Shown here piece by piece: positions 63,398-64,000 of a stretch of 64,000 nucleotides of DNA (the first letter of the stretch is position 1; each line of letters starts with the position of its first letter). The stretch covers positions 70,015,092 through 70,079,091 of the forward strand of contig CM070905.1 in the NCBI GenBank assembly GCA_036417435.1. Reading direction: 5' to 3'. The DNA comes from Inia geoffrensis (lineage: Eukaryota > Chordata > Mammalia > Artiodactyla > Iniidae). The position numbers and the translations under genes were made by a program. The notes beneath the pieces were generated by a model. It saw only the letters and a program-made list of their open reading frames with translations. It searched no databases and was not told the origin of the DNA.

Positions 63398-64000
63398 AAG
63401 TGAATCAATGAATAGATAAGAGGAAGCTTAAACAATTAGAAATGAAACGTGCTCTTGAGTTTATAGAAAAGTTTAAAAGTAATCAAATCTATTTAGTTTA
63501 TTAATACATCACACTTTATTAATAGGACATCACACTGTTTGCTTTTTTTTTTTTAAATAGAGAAGTTTTAAGTACATGTTCAACTATATCAGTGGACAGG
63601 ATTTTTTTCTAAGGCAAGAGCTTAACCTGTGCCCTAACCTATCACCTTTTACTTTCCATAGTCTATTCTATCAGAAAAAATAAGCTAAAAGCAACTTTTA
63701 AAGACATGTTGCTTTTTTGACCAAAACTTACATGAAATTAAATGTTAAAATATAGAATAATGAAGAGGGAGAAAGATAAGACATTGCTTGACAGTAGTCA
63801 TTCAAACATTTGAGTTAATGAACTCCCAAAGGTCAGTCCCAATTTTACTGGAATGCCTTAAAATATCTATAAAATGACTACCTATTTTCCATCAAACAGA
63901 AAGCAGTCCAAAAAAGTAGATATAGATTAGACAGATATACTCGTGGCCTAAGGCTTCTGAAACAATTTTATGAGGCTCTAAATAGAAAAATGATTTAAAC
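63398..64000. other. Intronic stretch, no recognised element
   Basis: AT-rich to the right edge, with a T-run at 63544-63555. No gene or named repeat. Confidence 0.5.

Larger units (their letters stand above)
58430..64000 (-). other. CRPPA: CRPPA intron 1 (partial, 3' part of the intron)
   Basis: This lies upstream of exon 2 in the gene's direction. The acceptor tract is short (ACTTTCCTTATAG). No GC-rich first exon, CpG island or promoter is visible before the right edge, so exon 1 is outside the window. The region holds L2, MIR, MaLR-like and CHR SINE copies. Confidence 0.88.

Noticed and set aside
58430..64000. CRPPA exon 1 or promoter
   Set aside because: No GC-rich or CpG-dense segment and no N-terminal IspD-like GGxGxRM motif is visible.

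Overview
This is mammalian nuclear DNA, most probably from a cetacean (whale or dolphin). Sixteen SINE copies begin with the tRNA-derived 'cttccctggtgg(c/t)gcagtgg' head. Twelve of them are the short form typical of cetacean CHR-2-like SINEs, and four carry other or longer artiodactyl/CHR-1-like bodies. The LINE-1 elements are also of cetartiodactyl type. Nothing prokaryotic is present, and almost every long open frame is a SINE or L1 reading frame, not a gene.

The only gene is CRPPA (formerly ISPD), on the minus strand. Two coding exons are visible, exon 2 (58153-58429, 277 bp) and exon 3 (35855-36004, 150 bp). Both are intact and flanked by consensus splice sites. The phases fit exactly: exon 2 begins with the last base of codon 86 and ends after codon 178, and exon 3 is codons 179-228. 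They encode the middle of the cytidylyltransferase domain that makes CDP-ribitol for alpha-dystroglycan glycosylation. The window runs from part of intron 3 (left) through exon 3, the whole 22.1-kb intron 2 and exon 2 into intron 1 (right). Exons 1 and 4 were not found.

The rest is intronic and is a good record of retrotransposition. Left to right: a poly(A)-ended retrocopy-like segment (1-627); nested L1s (3.3-15 kb), including a full L1 5'UTR at 5877 inside another L1, with a deletion junction near 9030; ancient L1 (15-17.5 kb); a near-full-length but broken L1 (17840-24522); a 5'-truncated L1 with a perfect 17-bp target-site duplication (27343-28437); L2, MaLR-like, MER5 and L1 fragments (29-34.5 kb); exon 3; a twin-primed, inverted L1 with a perfect 14-bp duplication (37085-38675); an ancient L1 carrying several SINEs (40.4-45.2 kb); L2 and L1 fragments; a second inverted L1 (49179-50419); a quieter stretch to exon 2; and L2, MIR, MaLR-like and SINE copies to the end.

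I found no new biological system. The points most worth checking are the retrocopy of unknown parent at the left edge, the two inverted L1 insertions, the recombinant L1 cluster, and the strong antisense orientation bias of the SINEs relative to CRPPA.
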